DNA of 64,000 nt from Planomicrobium stackebrandtii (GTDB lineage: Bacteria; Bacillota; Bacilli; Bacillales_A; Planococcaceae), in assembly GCF_030814955.1 (NCBI RefSeq), contig NZ_JAUSWB010000001.1, forward strand, positions 1 through 64,000, in the 5' to 3' direction. Below are positions 1-8,406 of this stretch, in pieces (within the stretch, counting starts at the first letter, position 1; the number at the start of each line of letters is the position of its first letter). Under the pieces are notes generated by a model. The model worked only from the letters and a program-made list of their open reading frames with translations, did no database searches and was not told the DNA's origin. The position numbers and the translations under genes were made by a program.

Positions 1-144
1 AGCAGAAGGACCTAAAAACTTCAGATTCTTTTTTTACTACATAACCTAAACTAAGTAAAAACGAATAAAATCTTAGTTTCTCAACAAGCTGAAAATGGAA
101 ACTTGTATAAAAACAAGTTTCCATTTATATTTAAGTCACTATAT

Positions 145-708
145 TTACAGACTTTCGGTTTTTTGTTGCAAGAAATTCTCTGTCGATGTTACTTCGGCAT
201 ACATACCTTGGAGTGCGCTAACAAACGAATAATGAACTTGTTCGGCTGAAACGACTTTATCTTGATACGATAACTCTCGAGTCGCACAGGCATCTTCGAT
301 CAAAGTTGTTTCATAGCCTAAGTCTACAGCAGCACGCACAGTTGCGTCGACGCACATATGTGTCATCATACCCACCACTACCAGCTTGGTTATTCCTTTG
401 TCTTTTAATTGACTCTCCAAGTCTGTTTGCAAAAAGCTGTTCGCAAAATGTTTGACGATGATGCTTTCGTGTTCAAAAGGCTGAACCGCTTCATGTATTT
501 CAATGCCTTCTGTATCCGGAAGAAAGAAGCCCATGGCGGGGTTGCTTGCTATATGCTGAACATGAAAAATGTTTTCTTTCTGATTGTCTCTGAACCACTC
601 GAGAATTTTTGCTGCATTGTTAGCTGCGCTTTCAGGCTTGCTCAGTTCCATTTTTCCGTTTTGAAAATAGTCTTTTTGAATATCAATAATAAGTAAAGCT
701 GTGCTCAT
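145..708 (-). CDS. isochorismatase-family cysteine hydrolase
   Basis: A 187-residue cytosolic protein of the isochorismatase-like hydrolase fold, a family that includes nicotinamidases and isochorismatases. The opening LLIIDIQKDYF supplies the usual Asp (D9), K86 lies in IIVKHFANSF, and the nucleophile C119 lies in THMCVDAT, so the D-K-C triad is complete. The start is set by a TGAGGTGA ribosome binding site just upstream of the ATG. It is divergent from an Lrp/AsnC regulator starting at 827, which may control it; that link is inference. The substrate cannot be told from sequence. Family confidence is high. Confidence 0.9.
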   Translation of the reverse strand: MSTALLIIDIQKDYFQNGKMELSKPESAANNAAKILEWFRDNQKENIFHVQHIASNPAMGFFLPDTEGIEIHEAVQPFEHESIIVKHFANSFLQTDLESQLKDKGITKLVVVGMMTHMCVDATVRAAVDLGYETTLIEDACATRELSYQDKVVSAEQVHYSFVSALQGMYAEVTSTENFLQQKTESL

Positions 709-826
709 ATTTTCACCTCATTTTTAATTTTTCCTACACTTTAATGATATACACCTTCGCTATTTAGATACAGAGGCTGGTGAAGAAATTTCGCATTATA
801 TTATTTCACCATGAAAGGAATTGACT

Positions 827-1270
827 ATGGAACTTAACGATATTGATTTTCAAATCCTACGCTTGCTGTCTGAAAACTCACGAATTCAATGGAAAGACTT
901 GGGTGAGCAGATTCATATGACGGGCCAAGCTGTTGGTCATCGTATCAAAAAGTTGGAAGACAACGGCGTCATTAAAGCTTATTCACTGATTGTTGATGAA
1001 ATGAAGTTAGGATTTTCTTATACGGCATTTGTTATTATTTATATGAAAACAGCTAATCACGGGAAGTTCATCGAATTTCTAGATGTACGGCAAGAAGTGA
1101 TGGAAGCGCACCGGGTATCAGGAGAAGGCTGCTATCATGTAAAAATAAAAGTGACTTCCCAGGAACAATTAAATCTTCTGTTAAATGCCATTCTGGATTA
1201 CGGGAACTACACTTTGTATCTCTCCATTAAAGAGGTCAAACAGCGTATTTCATTGATTGAGGGTAGATGA
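827..1270 (+). CDS. Lrp/AsnC family transcriptional regulator
   Basis: A 147-residue DNA-binding regulator. The N-terminal winged helix-turn-helix (about residues 2-55) reads LNDIDFQILRLLSENSR then MTGQAVGHRIKKLEDNGVI. The C-terminal ligand-binding/oligomerisation domain follows (about 60-147), with the family pattern around HRVSGEGCYHVKIKV. A TTG lies six bases upstream in frame, but GAAAGGA at about 814-819 is spaced properly for the ATG at 827. Lrp-family proteins respond to amino acids or related small molecules; the effector here is unknown. The divergent isochorismatase-like gene is the most likely local target (inference). Confidence 0.88.
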   Translation: MELNDIDFQILRLLSENSRIQWKDLGEQIHMTGQAVGHRIKKLEDNGVIKAYSLIVDEMKLGFSYTAFVIIYMKTANHGKFIEFLDVRQEVMEAHRVSGEGCYHVKIKVTSQEQLNLLLNAILDYGNYTLYLSIKEVKQRISLIEGR

Positions 1271-1402
1271 AGTCATTTAATTAATTCAAAGAATCTCTGC
1301 TTATAAACTCATACCCTATCCTCTTGAAAGGGGGGGGTTATCGTAGGGTGCTAGAAAATTTACATTCTAGAAAAAATCACAGACTCTTCACGGTTCACAA
1401 TA

Positions 1403-1444
1403 AAAAGGCTGCGATACTTGTTTAAACAAGTATCGCAGCCTTTT
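1403..1444. terminator. perfect 42-bp palindromic bidirectional terminator
   Basis: AAAAGGCTGCGATACTTG begins a perfect inverted repeat of 21 bases per arm, with A-runs and T-runs at the ends. It sits between the convergent lrp-type gene (ending 1270) and the hxlR-type gene (ending 1516), so it can serve both. Confidence 0.85.
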
Positions 1445-1515
1445 CCTTTTTGGGAACTATTCTTCAGTCACTTAAAAAATACATAGCTCAAGTGATCAGT
1501 AGGGAGATAAGTTTT

Positions 1516-1851
1516 TTATTTCGCTTTATTGAATTCTCCCCATTGGCACATCTCTTGAACGATTGGCCAGAGTGTTTTTCCTTTTTCGGTAAGGCTGTAT
1601 TCAACTTTTGGGGGGATTTGTGGGTATTCCTCCCGATGAATTAACCCGTCACTTTCCATCTCTTTCAATGTGGAACTGAGTGTCCGGTAAGTTATTTTCC
1701 CAATCATACGCTGTAGTTCGTTATAACGCACGGCATTGTTGTTCGATAGATAGTAAATAATCAGCAACTTCCATTTTCCATTGATGATGGAAAGGGTGTA
1801 GCCAAAGGAAGTTTCCTGGCTATCTGCCACACTAATCTTGGATGTTTTCAT
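1516..1851 (-). CDS. HxlR family transcriptional regulator
   Basis: A 111-residue winged helix-turn-helix protein. The hallmark pieces are GYTLSIINGKWKLLIIYYLS near residues 17-36, RYNELQRMIGKITYRTLSSTLKEMESDGLI (wing and recognition helix) and the C-terminal PKVEYSLTEKGKTLWPIVQEM. HxlR proteins often sense thiol or electrophile stress through a cysteine near the N-terminus; this one lacks an N-terminal Cys and has a single Cys near the C-terminus (EMCQWG), so a YodB-type redox switch is doubtful. The upstream region carries two inverted repeats that could be the operator. The former neighbour it regulated appears to be lost. Confidence 0.9.
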   Translation of the reverse strand: MKTSKISVADSQETSFGYTLSIINGKWKLLIIYYLSNNNAVRYNELQRMIGKITYRTLSSTLKEMESDGLIHREEYPQIPPKVEYSLTEKGKTLWPIVQEMCQWGEFNKAK

Positions 1852-1857
1852 AGTAAC

Positions 1858-1897
1858 ACTATCCTTTCTGATAGTATATGCGAAAAAAGTGCATACT
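1858..1897. promoter_or_regulatory. candidate HxlR-type operators upstream of the hxlR-like gene
   Basis: ACTATC-N6-GATAGT (1858-1875) overlaps AGTATATGC...GCATACT (1873-1897). Both are inverted repeats just upstream of the divergent regulator start. HxlR regulators usually bind such repeats next to their own gene; binding here is inference. Confidence 0.4.
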
Positions 1898-2394
1898 TGT
1901 TTATATATTTGTACTCACTATATAATACATTTAACTTCAAGTAAAGAGTTGCAGCAGTTTAAAAGTGAAATTTCAGGTAGTCTGCACCTTGCGATTCCTT
2001 TAACATTCAACGGCGTTGAAAAGGGAGTTGAATCGAAGTTCTATTGAGGAGGATCAGAAAAATGAGTTGACTCATCACTATTAAGAATTGAAGAAACTGA
2101 TGCCATTCTAGTCGGCCGTGCTTTAAGTTGTGGGCTTATCTAATAACTTCTGCAATGAAGGAAGAATGGTTGGCATACGTTGTTCAGTTACAAATTCAGG
2201 GCAATAAATATCCGATATTCTTCTGTTTGCAAAAACATCCTGCGTTCAAAAATATTCGCTATAGACAAGGTTATACCACCAACGAAACCGAAAAGGTGCT
2301 GCCATAACGACAGAGTAATTCACTCAGGTCATTGGGTTGTCGATCTTGATGAAAAAAAAGACTATTAAATTTTAGAAAAGAGGATTCATCGATT
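1898..2394 (+). other. gene-poor stretch, possible gene remnants
   Basis: No intact gene is recognised. Short coding-like pieces occur in succession: a piece at about 1943-2047 ending in a stop, a piece around 2090-2143 reading EETDAILVGRALSCGLI, and a 50-codon frame at 2155-2307. The middle piece weakly recalls the end of flavin oxidoreductase barrels. Their order next to an HxlR regulator would fit a degraded oxidoreductase gene, but I cannot establish this. Confidence 0.25.
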
Positions 2395-3300
2395 ATGAAG
2401 AAATTCAAAAAAACATCTATGCTGACTATGAACATGCTTTTGGCGAGTAGCATATTGGCTGCTTGCGGAACTCCACAGAATACCCAGCCAGCAGAAGAGC
2501 AAAATGCTTCTCCACAACAAGAGCAGGATATGGTTATCCAACAAATACGAAATGCGACAGTAACGGTAGAATACGGTGGTCAAAAGTTCTTAATTGATCC
2601 TATGTTCTCCAAAAAAGGCGAATTTGATCCTTTTCTTCCTGCCGAAAGAGATGATCGAAATCCAATCGTTGAATTGCCAATGTCCGTTGATGAGATTCTT
2701 GAGGGTGTAGATGCTGTCATCGTAACTCATACACATGAGGATCACTTTGACCAAGCAGCAAAAGAACAGCTGCCTAAAGACATGAAGATGATTATGCAAG
2801 ATGAAGCCGATGCGGAAATGGCCAAAGAATCAGGATTTACGAATATTGAAGTCATGGAAGAAGAAGTAGGTATAGATTTTAATGGAGTCGAACTTACTGA
2901 AGTGGATGGTCGTCACGGACATGGAGAAACGGCAAAGCTCATGGGGAATGTGATGGGGCTTGTCTTCCAACACAAGGATGAAAAAACTGTGTATTTAGCT
3001 GGTGATACCGTCTGGTATGAAGAAGTACAACAGATTATCGATACCTACAAACCAGAAGTTATTATGCTGAACGGTGGCGAAAACCAATTTGTTGAAGATG
3101 GCCCTGTTGGTCCTCTTATTATGGGCAAAGAAGACGTATATGAAGTTTACAAAGCTGCACCCGAAGCTGCCACAATTGTGAGCCATATGGAAGCCGTGAA
3201 CCATTGGGGATTATCTAGAGAAGAATTACAGAATTTCATTAACGAAAAAGGAATCGAGTCAAACGTATTTGTGCCAGATGACGGAGAATCTTATTCCTAA
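2395..3300 (+). CDS. metallo-beta-lactamase-fold lipoprotein (UlaG-like hydrolase)
   Basis: A 301-residue exported lipoprotein. The N-terminus is a type II signal peptide with lipobox LAAC (C24), so the mature protein would be anchored outside the membrane. The enzyme domain starts at about residue 45 and carries the zinc motif THTHEDHFD (H112, H114, D116, H117), a later RHGHGE histidine, AGDTVW, and a final VSHMEAVNHW histidine. This is the UlaG/RomA-like branch of the fold. Extracytoplasmic lipidation of this fold is unusual but seen in Bacillales. ATG 2395 follows an AGAGGA site. The substrate is unknown. Confidence 0.88.
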   Translation: MKKFKKTSMLTMNMLLASSILAACGTPQNTQPAEEQNASPQQEQDMVIQQIRNATVTVEYGGQKFLIDPMFSKKGEFDPFLPAERDDRNPIVELPMSVDEILEGVDAVIVTHTHEDHFDQAAKEQLPKDMKMIMQDEADAEMAKESGFTNIEVMEEEVGIDFNGVELTEVDGRHGHGETAKLMGNVMGLVFQHKDEKTVYLAGDTVWYEEVQQIIDTYKPEVIMLNGGENQFVEDGPVGPLIMGKEDVYEVYKAAPEAATIVSHMEAVNHWGLSREELQNFINEKGIESNVFVPDDGESYS

Positions 3301-3340
3301 TAAGATGAAATAGAAATAATTACAATAGGTTTTAACTGTA

Positions 3341-3367
3341 GAGAGAGACCCTTTAGGGGTCTCTCTC
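3341..3367. terminator. hairpin after the MBL lipoprotein gene
   Basis: GAGAGAGACCC-N5-GGGTCTCTCTC is an 11-bp perfect stem. No clear T-run follows, so termination is likely but weak. Confidence 0.5.
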
Positions 3368-3430
3368 TCAACATAAAAAAGAATTGAGCTCAAATGATGG
3401 CAGAAAGAATAACTTAAAGGAGTGGATATT

Positions 3431-3991
3431 ATGATTTTAAAACTGGAACCACTAACCAAAAAACAGCACAATTTCGGTAAAGTAAAAGAGTTGTATTATG
3501 GATCATTCCCGAAAAATGAACAGATTCCCATGAACCTTTTGCTGTGGAAAGCAAAACAAGATTTTGTTGATTTTCTCGCACTATATGACGAGGGTCAATT
3601 TGTCGGTTTTACTTATTTAATCACCCATAAAGATTTAACGTACGTGCTGTATATCGCAATCGATAGCAATGCCAGATCAAATGGCTATGGCGGCCAGGCA
3701 CTCGCTGAAATCAAAGAGAAGTATCCATACAACCGTATCATCCTCAATATAGAAGTTGTGGACGAGGCAGCAAACAACCATGAGCAACGAGTAACCCGAA
3801 GAAAGTTCTATACCCGGAATGGCTATAAAGGCTCCACTTATTTATATCAAGACCGCTGGAGCGTGTACGAGGTTATGGTTCACGGTGGAAAGGTTAGTGC
3901 GGACGAGTTTCATGCTTTATTGAAAATATATGCTGGAGCTTTACTGTTTTCAGTCTTTAAGCCAAAAATAACGTCATCCACGGCAGGGTGA
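3431..3991 (+). CDS. GNAT family N-acetyltransferase
   Basis: A 186-residue protein of the Gcn5-related acetyltransferase fold. The acetyl-CoA binding region is visible as VLYIAIDSNARSNGYGGQALAEI (about residues 73-95), where the R-x-x-G-Y-G-G loop is the pyrophosphate-binding signature, followed by the conserved RRKFYTRNGYKGS segment. The GTG nine bases upstream is rejected because AAAGGAG at about 3416-3422 is spaced correctly for the ATG at 3431. The substrate is unknown, and the gene stands alone after a hairpin. Confidence 0.85.
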   Translation: MILKLEPLTKKQHNFGKVKELYYGSFPKNEQIPMNLLLWKAKQDFVDFLALYDEGQFVGFTYLITHKDLTYVLYIAIDSNARSNGYGGQALAEIKEKYPYNRIILNIEVVDEAANNHEQRVTRRKFYTRNGYKGSTYLYQDRWSVYEVMVHGGKVSADEFHALLKIYAGALLFSVFKPKITSSTAG

Positions 3992-4133
3992 AATAATCCC
4001 TTAAACAAGCGAATAACACTATAGCTTGAGAGGTAAAACCGGAAATGCATAAGCTTTGACAAAGTGGGCTTCGTTTCAGTCAAAGAGAAAGGCTATCCGT
4101 ATAGCAATACAACACAATTTTAGAGGTGAAGTA

Positions 4134-5135
4134 ATGAAGAAATATGATGTATCCGTTTTATCTGTTGCTCCATTAAGACAAGGTGAAACCATGAAACAAG
4201 GGATTGATTCTGCGGTATCGGTAGCAAAAGCGGTTGATAAGATGGGCTACAAACGGATCTGGTTTGCGGAACACCATAACCACTATGCGTATGCCAGTGC
4301 CGCTACCGTATCCATCGTGCAGCATATATTGGCCAATACCGAAAACATTCGGGTAGGTTCCGGCGGAATTATGCTGCCGAACCATTCTCCGGTAGTTGTC
4401 GCTGAGCAATTTGGAACACTTGAAACCTTGTACCCGAACCGCGTGGATTTAGCGTTAGGCCGGGCGCCGGGAACGGATCAAAAAACTGCCGATGTGATTC
4501 GCCGTTCGAATCATAATGGCGTGTTTTTCTTTGAACGGGAAGTCCGGGATATCTTGCGTTATATGGGGGATGAAGAAGATCAGGGAGAGGTACGAGCCTA
4601 TCCAGGTATCGGAACCAATGTTCCGGTCCTGATCTTGGGCTCCTCAACCGGTTCAGCAAAAATCGCTGCAAATCTGGGTCTGCCTTATGCATTTGGCGCT
4701 CAATTTTCACCTGAGGCGATGGAGGAAGCGCTCGCCATTTACCGGAAAAACTTTCAGCCGTCTGCATATTTACAAGAGCCTTATGTGATTGCTGCTATAA
4801 ATGTGATTGCAGCTGATTCCATGGAAGAGGCGGCATTGATTTCCGCCAGCCATTTACAGGTGTATATCGATATCTATACGAATAATTTAAGCCAGCTGAT
4901 CCCACCGACTCCCGACTTTCTTGAATCGCTGTCCCAAGTGGAATTGGAAATTCTTCACCACCGACTGGGATATACCATCATGGGAGATCCGGAAACGATT
5001 CGCCGGGAACTGATTGACTTCCAACAGACGTACCAAGTGGATGAAATCATCGCCCTATCTGCTATCTACGACCTTAAAAAGGAAATACATTCCTATGGAA
5101 TTTTCAAGCAGATAAGCGATGCCTTGTTTGAATAA
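4134..5135 (+). CDS. LLM class flavin-dependent oxidoreductase
   Basis: A 333-residue luciferase-like monooxygenase family protein (TIM barrel, reduced FMN as cosubstrate). Recognisable family segments are YKRIWFAEHHNHYAYASAAT near the start, GSGGIMLPNHSPVVVAEQFGTLETLYPNRVDLALGRAPGTD in the middle, and ILGSSTGSAKIAANLGLPYAFGAQFSP. The longer frame upstream is not used, because GAGGTGA at about 4122-4128 precedes the ATG at 4134. A CTTTGAC/GTCAAAG hairpin lies at 4054-4085 in the leader and is unexplained. The physiological substrate of this MsnO8-like group is unknown. Confidence 0.9.
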   Translation: MKKYDVSVLSVAPLRQGETMKQGIDSAVSVAKAVDKMGYKRIWFAEHHNHYAYASAATVSIVQHILANTENIRVGSGGIMLPNHSPVVVAEQFGTLETLYPNRVDLALGRAPGTDQKTADVIRRSNHNGVFFFEREVRDILRYMGDEEDQGEVRAYPGIGTNVPVLILGSSTGSAKIAANLGLPYAFGAQFSPEAMEEALAIYRKNFQPSAYLQEPYVIAAINVIAADSMEEAALISASHLQVYIDIYTNNLSQLIPPTPDFLESLSQVELEILHHRLGYTIMGDPETIRRELIDFQQTYQVDEIIALSAIYDLKKEIHSYGIFKQISDALFE

Positions 5136-5421
5136 AAGGTATTTCTTCTTTTGATAACTAATTAAAGGCAGCATCCATCACTACACCAAAAAGTGGGAGG
5201 GGAAGAGCGAAATTAACATTGCTTTTTCTCTTTCTTTTTATATGTGTATTTATCCATTTTTTGAAAAAATATTTTCCTTCCTTCTCAGTGTGATCGCGAT
5301 ATATTATGTGTAACTAATTTAAAAAGAGATTTTTCAATTAAGCTATCAGTTAACATATGATAGATTATCGATTTATACCAAGAATATGATAGAATTAGGA
5401 GATAGTTAGGGGGAAGTACAA

Positions 5422-5904
5422 ATGAAAAAACATACTACGAAAACAGGTACTTCAACATCGTTAATTAAGAAAGCTATTTTTGCTTCACCTTTTATCCTTC
5501 TTGCTGCACTGGTAGGACTAATCGCTTGGGCCAATCTTTCTCCTGTAGAAAGTGAAGCGGCTGATGAATATTCTAAAGACAATGTAGATGTTTCTGAAGG
5601 GAAAGAATACATAGAAACAGCTTGGCAAAATTGGAATTATGACGGCAACAGCGGATTTGAAAATCTGGAGTATAGAGCTAATGGGACAGATATGGGGTAT
5701 AAAAATAATGTAACCTTTATCGCTATTAAATCAATCGAAGAAAAACAACAAGAAGCGTTGGGTCTGAGTGATGAAATAGCTGAAATGCAAAAGATTATAG
5801 GCTTGTTAGATGGTAACCCAGCCGCATTGTCTGAAATGGAACGACAAGATTACGTAAACGTTTTTAATGAAAAATTGGAAGCAGCATACAACTCAATAAA
5901 ATAA
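5422..5904 (+). CDS. hypothetical membrane-anchored protein
   Basis: I do not recognise this 160-residue protein. It starts with a basic stretch and a single hydrophobic helix (about residues 16-38, IFASPFILLAALVGLIAWA), then an acidic, soluble, mostly helical region that would face outside. The helix is followed by VESEAADEYS, so it could also be a cleaved signal peptide. ATG 5422 has a TTAGGGGG ribosome binding site and a plausible TATGAT -10 box at about 5386. It is a single-gene unit closed by a terminator. Confidence 0.7.
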   Translation: MKKHTTKTGTSTSLIKKAIFASPFILLAALVGLIAWANLSPVESEAADEYSKDNVDVSEGKEYIETAWQNWNYDGNSGFENLEYRANGTDMGYKNNVTFIAIKSIEEKQQEALGLSDEIAEMQKIIGLLDGNPAALSEMERQDYVNVFNEKLEAAYNSIK

Positions 5905-5908
5905 TAAA

Positions 5909-5938
5909 AGAAGGGAACCTTAATGGCTCCCTTTTTTA
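5909..5938 (+). terminator. rho-independent terminator after the 5422-5904 gene
   Basis: AAGGGAACC-N5-GGCTCCCTT stem (one mismatch) followed by TTTTTATT. Confidence 0.75.
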
Positions 5939-5942
5939 TTAT

Positions 5943-6906
5943 AGACCAAACGCTTCTGCTCATGGAACGAACTTTGCTGAATTACCTGCCCTAGGATGGG
6001 ATTCACTGATCTCAAGATGGACAGAAGTGTTAAGTTGTCCCGAAAATGGAGAAGTAACTCAACGTTCATCTGATCAATATCAGTCCAGCTGGGAGGAGGT
6101 CTATAAAAATCCAGCAACCGGCTTTTATTCTGATTCGGAGACAGAATGGAAACATCTGAGTGGACATTCACAAGCCGAATTTTCGGGGAGGTTCCTCGGA
6201 GGCAGCACCAGCACGTTGCGCCTATTGATCGGTACGCCTTTCGATCAAGTAAACGACTATGTTTCCAAGTATGCTGCTGAAGAAGGGGGGAGTGTGGTAT
6301 TTAGAAAGCGTGGGCATGGATGCAATTAATATCTACCGGAGTTTATGGCAAATGAAACAAGCCGATTGGTTCAAGCATGCAAATGGAATTTTCAAAAAGT
6401 GCTTAATGCAATCTAATTCGTATCAAATTGAGTCCTCTTTGGCATGGAGCGATGATGCTTGGTTCTTAGATCAAGATAATCGAAATTTGGAATCCACATA
6501 CTGGAAGGTTTATAACAAAGGTCATACAAATGGGCGACTCTTTGGCGGTAATTTATGTACATTGAATTTACTGCAAGGAACATCTTATATGCCAAATCTA
6601 GAAAATACCATATTATTTTTGGAAGACGATGAGATGACAATTCCTGAAACATTTGCGCGCGATTTATCTTCTTTACTTCAATCAGCCGGAAAGATAAATG
6701 GACTAGTCATTGGACGTTTCCAACGTGAGTCCAAAATGACAGAAGAACACCTATTGTTTTTGTTTGATAAATTGCCGATTTTAAAATCAATTCCGGTTTT
6801 ATACGATGTGGATATTGGCCATACACAACCAATATTTACTTTCCCAATTGGCGGCAAAATAGAATTGAATAGTGAAGAAAACCTAATAAAGATGATTCAA
6901 TTTTAA
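5943..6906 (+). pseudogene. chimeric S66 (LD-carboxypeptidase/MccF-like) peptidase pseudogene
   Basis: Two S66-family segments are joined. From 5943 the frame reads RPNASAHGTNFAELPALGWD and continues to GRFLGGSTSTLRLLIGTPFD. A run of six G at 6285-6290 then shifts the frame, after which YLESVGMDAINIYRSLWQMK follows, as in one S66 subfamily. After KHANGI the text jumps to a different S66 paralogue (SLAWSDDAWFLDQ, GRLFGGNLCTLNLLQGTSYM, LENTILFLEDDEM) up to the stop at 6906. The N-terminal domain with the catalytic serine is absent. Each half repeats the same GR-GG-TL-L motif, so this is a deletion-fusion of tandem paralogues, not one gene. Confidence 0.8.
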
Positions 6907-7009
6907 TGAGTTCGTAAAATATATGTAAGTCGCTATCCAGACTTATACTTTTAGAACATGTAAAGAGAGTTAAACACATTTTAAAGATAGTTAGCAAAAC
7001 TACAAATCA

Positions 7010-7130
7010 TTTACATATCAACACATAATGGTAGGAGTGGTGACTCCAATAGCAATACCCAAAGAGGAAGAAGAGGCTGATTGTTCTCTTCTTCCTCTTT
7101 GGGTAATATAGGTGTACTTTTACGAACGGT
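7010..7130 (+). repeat. structured intergenic repeat, copy A
   Basis: 5' box ATTTACATATCAACACATAA, then a perfect 20-bp stem with a 10-base loop (7056-7105, right arm CTCTTCTTCCTCTTTGGGTA), then 3' box GTGTACTTTTACGAACGGTT at about 7109-7128. Other copies are near 7990, 10609, 16051, 17549 and 20233. The stem may also terminate transcription from the S66 pseudogene region. Confidence 0.65.
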
Positions 7131-7262
7131 TCAACTCCAGAACAGTAACAATAGATTGATGTGTGAACCTGACGGAATTATGAATTTTGTCAGGTCTATT
7201 TCATACTAGAACTTTTTTGAAAAGTATTTAAGTTGAAAGTACATTTATTTTATATTTTATAT

Positions 7263-7299
7263 AAGTATACTTTACTTTTGTAAATAAATATTTTATAAT
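7263..7299 (+). promoter_or_regulatory. promoter and operator candidate of the XRE-membrane protein pair
   Basis: A perfect AAGTATACTT palindrome (7263-7272) lies where the -35 box is expected, and TATAAT (7294-7299) is a consensus -10. The palindrome could be an autoregulatory site for the following XRE protein (inference). Confidence 0.45.
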
Positions 7300-7320
7300 T
7301 TGGTTTAAGAGGTGATGATC

Positions 7321-7560
7321 ATGAAAAAAGATTTTGGTGATTCGATATCCAATAAGGTTTATGAATATCGTGTACTCGCCAGAATGTCACAGCAAGAATT
7401 AGCAGAGAAAGTGGGGGTTTCCAAACAAACCATCTTCGTTATGGAAAAAGGAAACTATGTCCCAACTCTGTTGTTGGCTTTTCGAATTGCCGATTTTTTT
7501 GATGTTGATGTAAACGATATTTTTACTTATGTGAAAGGAAATGATCAAAATGATAACTAA
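7321..7560 (+). CDS. XRE-family helix-turn-helix regulator
   Basis: A 79-residue Cro/C1-type repressor that is almost entirely the helix-turn-helix domain: MSQQELAEKVGVSKQTIFVMEKG with the following NYVPTLLLAFRIADFFDVDVNDIF. This is the short YgzD/YozG-type form common in Bacillales. The ATG at 7321 is preceded by AAGAGGTGA; earlier GTG/ATG codons lie inside that site. The stop overlaps the start of the next gene, so the two are translationally coupled. Such regulators commonly pair with a small membrane protein, as here. It probably represses its own promoter. Confidence 0.85.
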   Translation: MKKDFGDSISNKVYEYRVLARMSQQELAEKVGVSKQTIFVMEKGNYVPTLLLAFRIADFFDVDVNDIFTYVKGNDQNDN

Positions 7561-7900
7561 CTTTATCGTAGACATCCATAATGCTATTTTTAACCCTATA
7601 AGGTCCTGGGCTGAACAATCTACGGGAAATTGGAATATGCTTATTGGAGTTGGTTTTATACTGCTTATGGGGAGTGCAATTTTTCTCTATGCTGTTCATA
7701 AGAAGATTGGGGAAGCTGACGAACGGACAAATCAAATCTTTTTAAAAAGTAGTTTTTATATGCTTGGAGCGATCATTTTGTGTGACATGATTTTTCCTAA
7801 AGAGTATATGTGGACCATCTTTTTTCTGTTCAAATATACACTGGCATTTTTAGCAGCTGGAATTTACATGGCTGTCCAATATAAAAAGGATTTTGTATAA
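7550..7900 (+). CDS. small multi-pass membrane protein paired with XRE regulator
   Basis: A 116-residue protein with three predicted membrane helices (about residues 28-49, 68-86 and 90-110), separated by a charged loop HKKIGEADERTNQIFLKS. That loop resembles the cytosolic turn of DUF2178/DUF3796-type proteins that sit beside XRE regulators in Firmicutes. An in-frame ATG at 7541 is too close to the AAAGGAA site, so 7550 is chosen. It overlaps the regulator by 11 bases. The function is unknown; sensing a membrane signal for the partner regulator is inference. Confidence 0.75.
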   Translation: MITNFIVDIHNAIFNPIRSWAEQSTGNWNMLIGVGFILLMGSAIFLYAVHKKIGEADERTNQIFLKSSFYMLGAIILCDMIFPKEYMWTIFFLFKYTLAFLAAGIYMAVQYKKDFV

Positions 7901-7989
7901 CGAAAAGTCGAGGGGCGAAGCCCAGCCTTGAATCGAACAGGAAAATGCTTACTAAATAAAAAAGTGGAGTTAAAGAAAAATAATTATAA

Positions 7990-8062
7990 TTTACATATAA
8001 TAACATTATAGGAAGGGACGGGGGTTGCTGCCATTCCTTTTCTTCTTTTTTGAATGAACTTA
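7990..8062 (+). repeat. structured intergenic repeat, copy B (short, degenerate)
   Basis: 5' box ATTTACATATAATAACATTA, imperfect hairpin AGGAAGGG...CCATTCCT (8020-8048), and a weak match to the 3' box ending GAATGAACTT. It abuts the aspartase remnant. Confidence 0.5.
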
Positions 8063-8389
8063 TCCTTCTATAAGTATTATGAATAATGCATTCAATGTGT
8101 TTACCGATTCTGTTTAAGTGGTATCGAAGCTAATGTCGAAAGATTAAAAGAATATGTCGAAAAAAGTGTTGGTGCAATTACTGCATTGAATCCTCATATA
8201 GGTTATGAAAGTGCAGTTAGAATTGCTTGAGAAGCAATTCTAACTGGAAAAATCACTAGTGAATTATTTAAGGGTTTATTAACAGAAGAGGACATCGAAT
8301 GCATCCTTGACCCTTATGAAATGACTAATCCAGGTATTTCTGTTTCGAGATTATTAGCTATTAATTACACAATTGTAAATAGGATTTAA
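8063..8389 (+). pseudogene. aspA: aspartate ammonia-lyase (aspA) C-terminal remnant
   Basis: Only the C-terminal part of a class II fumarase/aspartase survives. Frame 1 reads SIMNNAFNVFTDS, a frameshift near 8108 leads to CLSGIEANVERLKEYVEKSV, then TALNPHIGYESAVRIA, an in-frame TGA at 8228-8230, EAILTGKITSELFKG and finally LTEEDIECILDPYEMTNPGI. These match the C-terminal region of aspartases closely. The N-terminal catalytic domains are missing, and upstream sequence is a repeat element. The open frame stops at 8387-8389. It is clearly non-functional. Confidence 0.85.
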
Positions 8390-8406
8390 GTTTAAAGGAA
8401 AAGGTG

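Noticed and set aside
1330..1337. Run of eight G as a phase-variation tract
   Set aside because: It lies outside any reading frame, in the leader of no identified gene.
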